Positions 5,371 to 5,628 of a DNA stretch of 5,628 nt are shown piece by piece. Numbering within the stretch: position 1 is the stretch's first letter; each line of letters starts with the position of its first letter. Position numbers and translations under genes: made by a program. This DNA comes from CAYGAW01 sp964347945 (GTDB lineage: Bacteria > Chloroflexota > Anaerolineae > UBA7937 > B3-Chlor): contig CAYGAW010000149.1 of assembly GCA_964347945.1 (NCBI GenBank), forward strand, positions 1-5,628. The letters are read 5' to 3'. The notes beneath the pieces were generated by a model. It saw only the letters and a program-made list of their open reading frames with translations, was not told where the DNA came from and did not search any database.

Positions 5371-5628
5371 TTAGTACTGGCTGGAGGTCAGGTTGAGCCT
5401 TTTCATCAGCTCTTTCTTTCTATTTCTTATGGTGACTTCGGTGACGTTAGCTGCTTCTGCGAGCTGGCTTTGGGTCATTTTTTCCTTTTTGAGTTTGGAG
5501 GCAATGTAGAGGGCGGAAGCTGCTAGTCCTGAGGGGTCTTTTCCCGTAACTGCGTGTTCGAGTTTGGCATCCCGGATAATCTTGATGGCTAGACCTTCGA
5601 CATCGGTGGATACGCCTGCTTTCTCAGC
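5371..5628 (-). CDS. tfb: transcription initiation factor B (TFB), C-terminal part, 5' end outside window
   Basis: The minus strand is open from the window edge to the TAA at 5373-5371 and encodes the last 85 residues. TFB bridges promoter DNA bound by TBP and RNA polymerase, and is essential for archaeal transcription initiation. This part is the second cyclin-like repeat: AVTGKDPSGLAASALYIA (about residues 26-43) is the TFB/TFIIB hallmark. Then comes MTQSQLAEAANVTEVTIRNR (about 51-70), a helix-turn-helix that in TFB contacts the BRE upstream of the TATA box. The protein ends normally shortly after KELMKRLNL. The N-terminal zinc ribbon, B-reader and first cyclin repeat lie beyond the right edge and cannot be checked. 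Many archaea have several TFB paralogues, so this may not be the main one. The gene identifies the organism as an archaeon. It lies upstream of amrS on the same strand. Confidence 0.95.
   Translation of the reverse strand, partial: AEKAGVSTDVEGLAIKIIRDAKLEHAVTGKDPSGLAASALYIASKLKKEKMTQSQLAEAANVTEVTIRNRKKELMKRLNLTSSQY

Noticed and set aside
5287..5526. 79-codon plus-strand ORF at the right end
   Set aside because: It runs antisense to the start of amrS and the recognisable TFB C-terminus. It is a shadow ORF.

Overview
The window reads as archaeal chromosome. The strongest evidence is the C-terminal cyclin fold of a transcription factor B (TFB) at the right edge; TFB is found only in archaea and has a eukaryotic counterpart, TFIIB. 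TATA-like boxes and GGTG/AGGTGA-type ribosome binding sites fit this. Gene content and base composition (mixed, near balanced by eye, not computed) suggest a mesophilic to moderately thermophilic Thermoproteota lineage such as Bathyarchaeia. That placement is an inference from overall character, not from a diagnostic marker.

Left half, plus strand: the 3' part of a membrane-bound M48 zinc metalloprotease (1-794, cut by the window edge); a class II fructose-1,6-bisphosphate aldolase with a non-ATG start (880-1797); a phosphofructokinase carrying the residue pair typical of PPi-dependent enzymes (1816-2844), 18 bases after the aldolase stop; and, behind its own promoter-like sequence, an unrecognised 151-residue protein ending in a four-cysteine cluster (2971-3426). 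Right half, minus strand, read from right to left: the end of TFB (5371-5628, cut by the edge), the AmmeMemoRadiSam-system radical SAM enzyme AmrS (4284-5300) and endonuclease III (3574-4212). The two halves converge on a 147-base non-coding stretch (3427-3573) that contains short degenerate repeats. No non-coding stretch exceeds 150 bases. I saw no tRNA, rRNA, CRISPR array or mobile element.

The aldolase and phosphofructokinase catalyse consecutive steps (fructose-6-phosphate to fructose-1,6-bisphosphate to triose phosphates) and look co-transcribed. Many archaea use ADP-dependent or PfkB-type kinases and class I (DhnA) or bifunctional FBPA/P aldolases instead. Here both enzymes are of the kind common in bacteria, and the PPi-type kinase would make the module reversible. 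This is the most interesting biology I can support. I found no convincing undescribed multi-gene system. The best unknown is the small four-cysteine protein.
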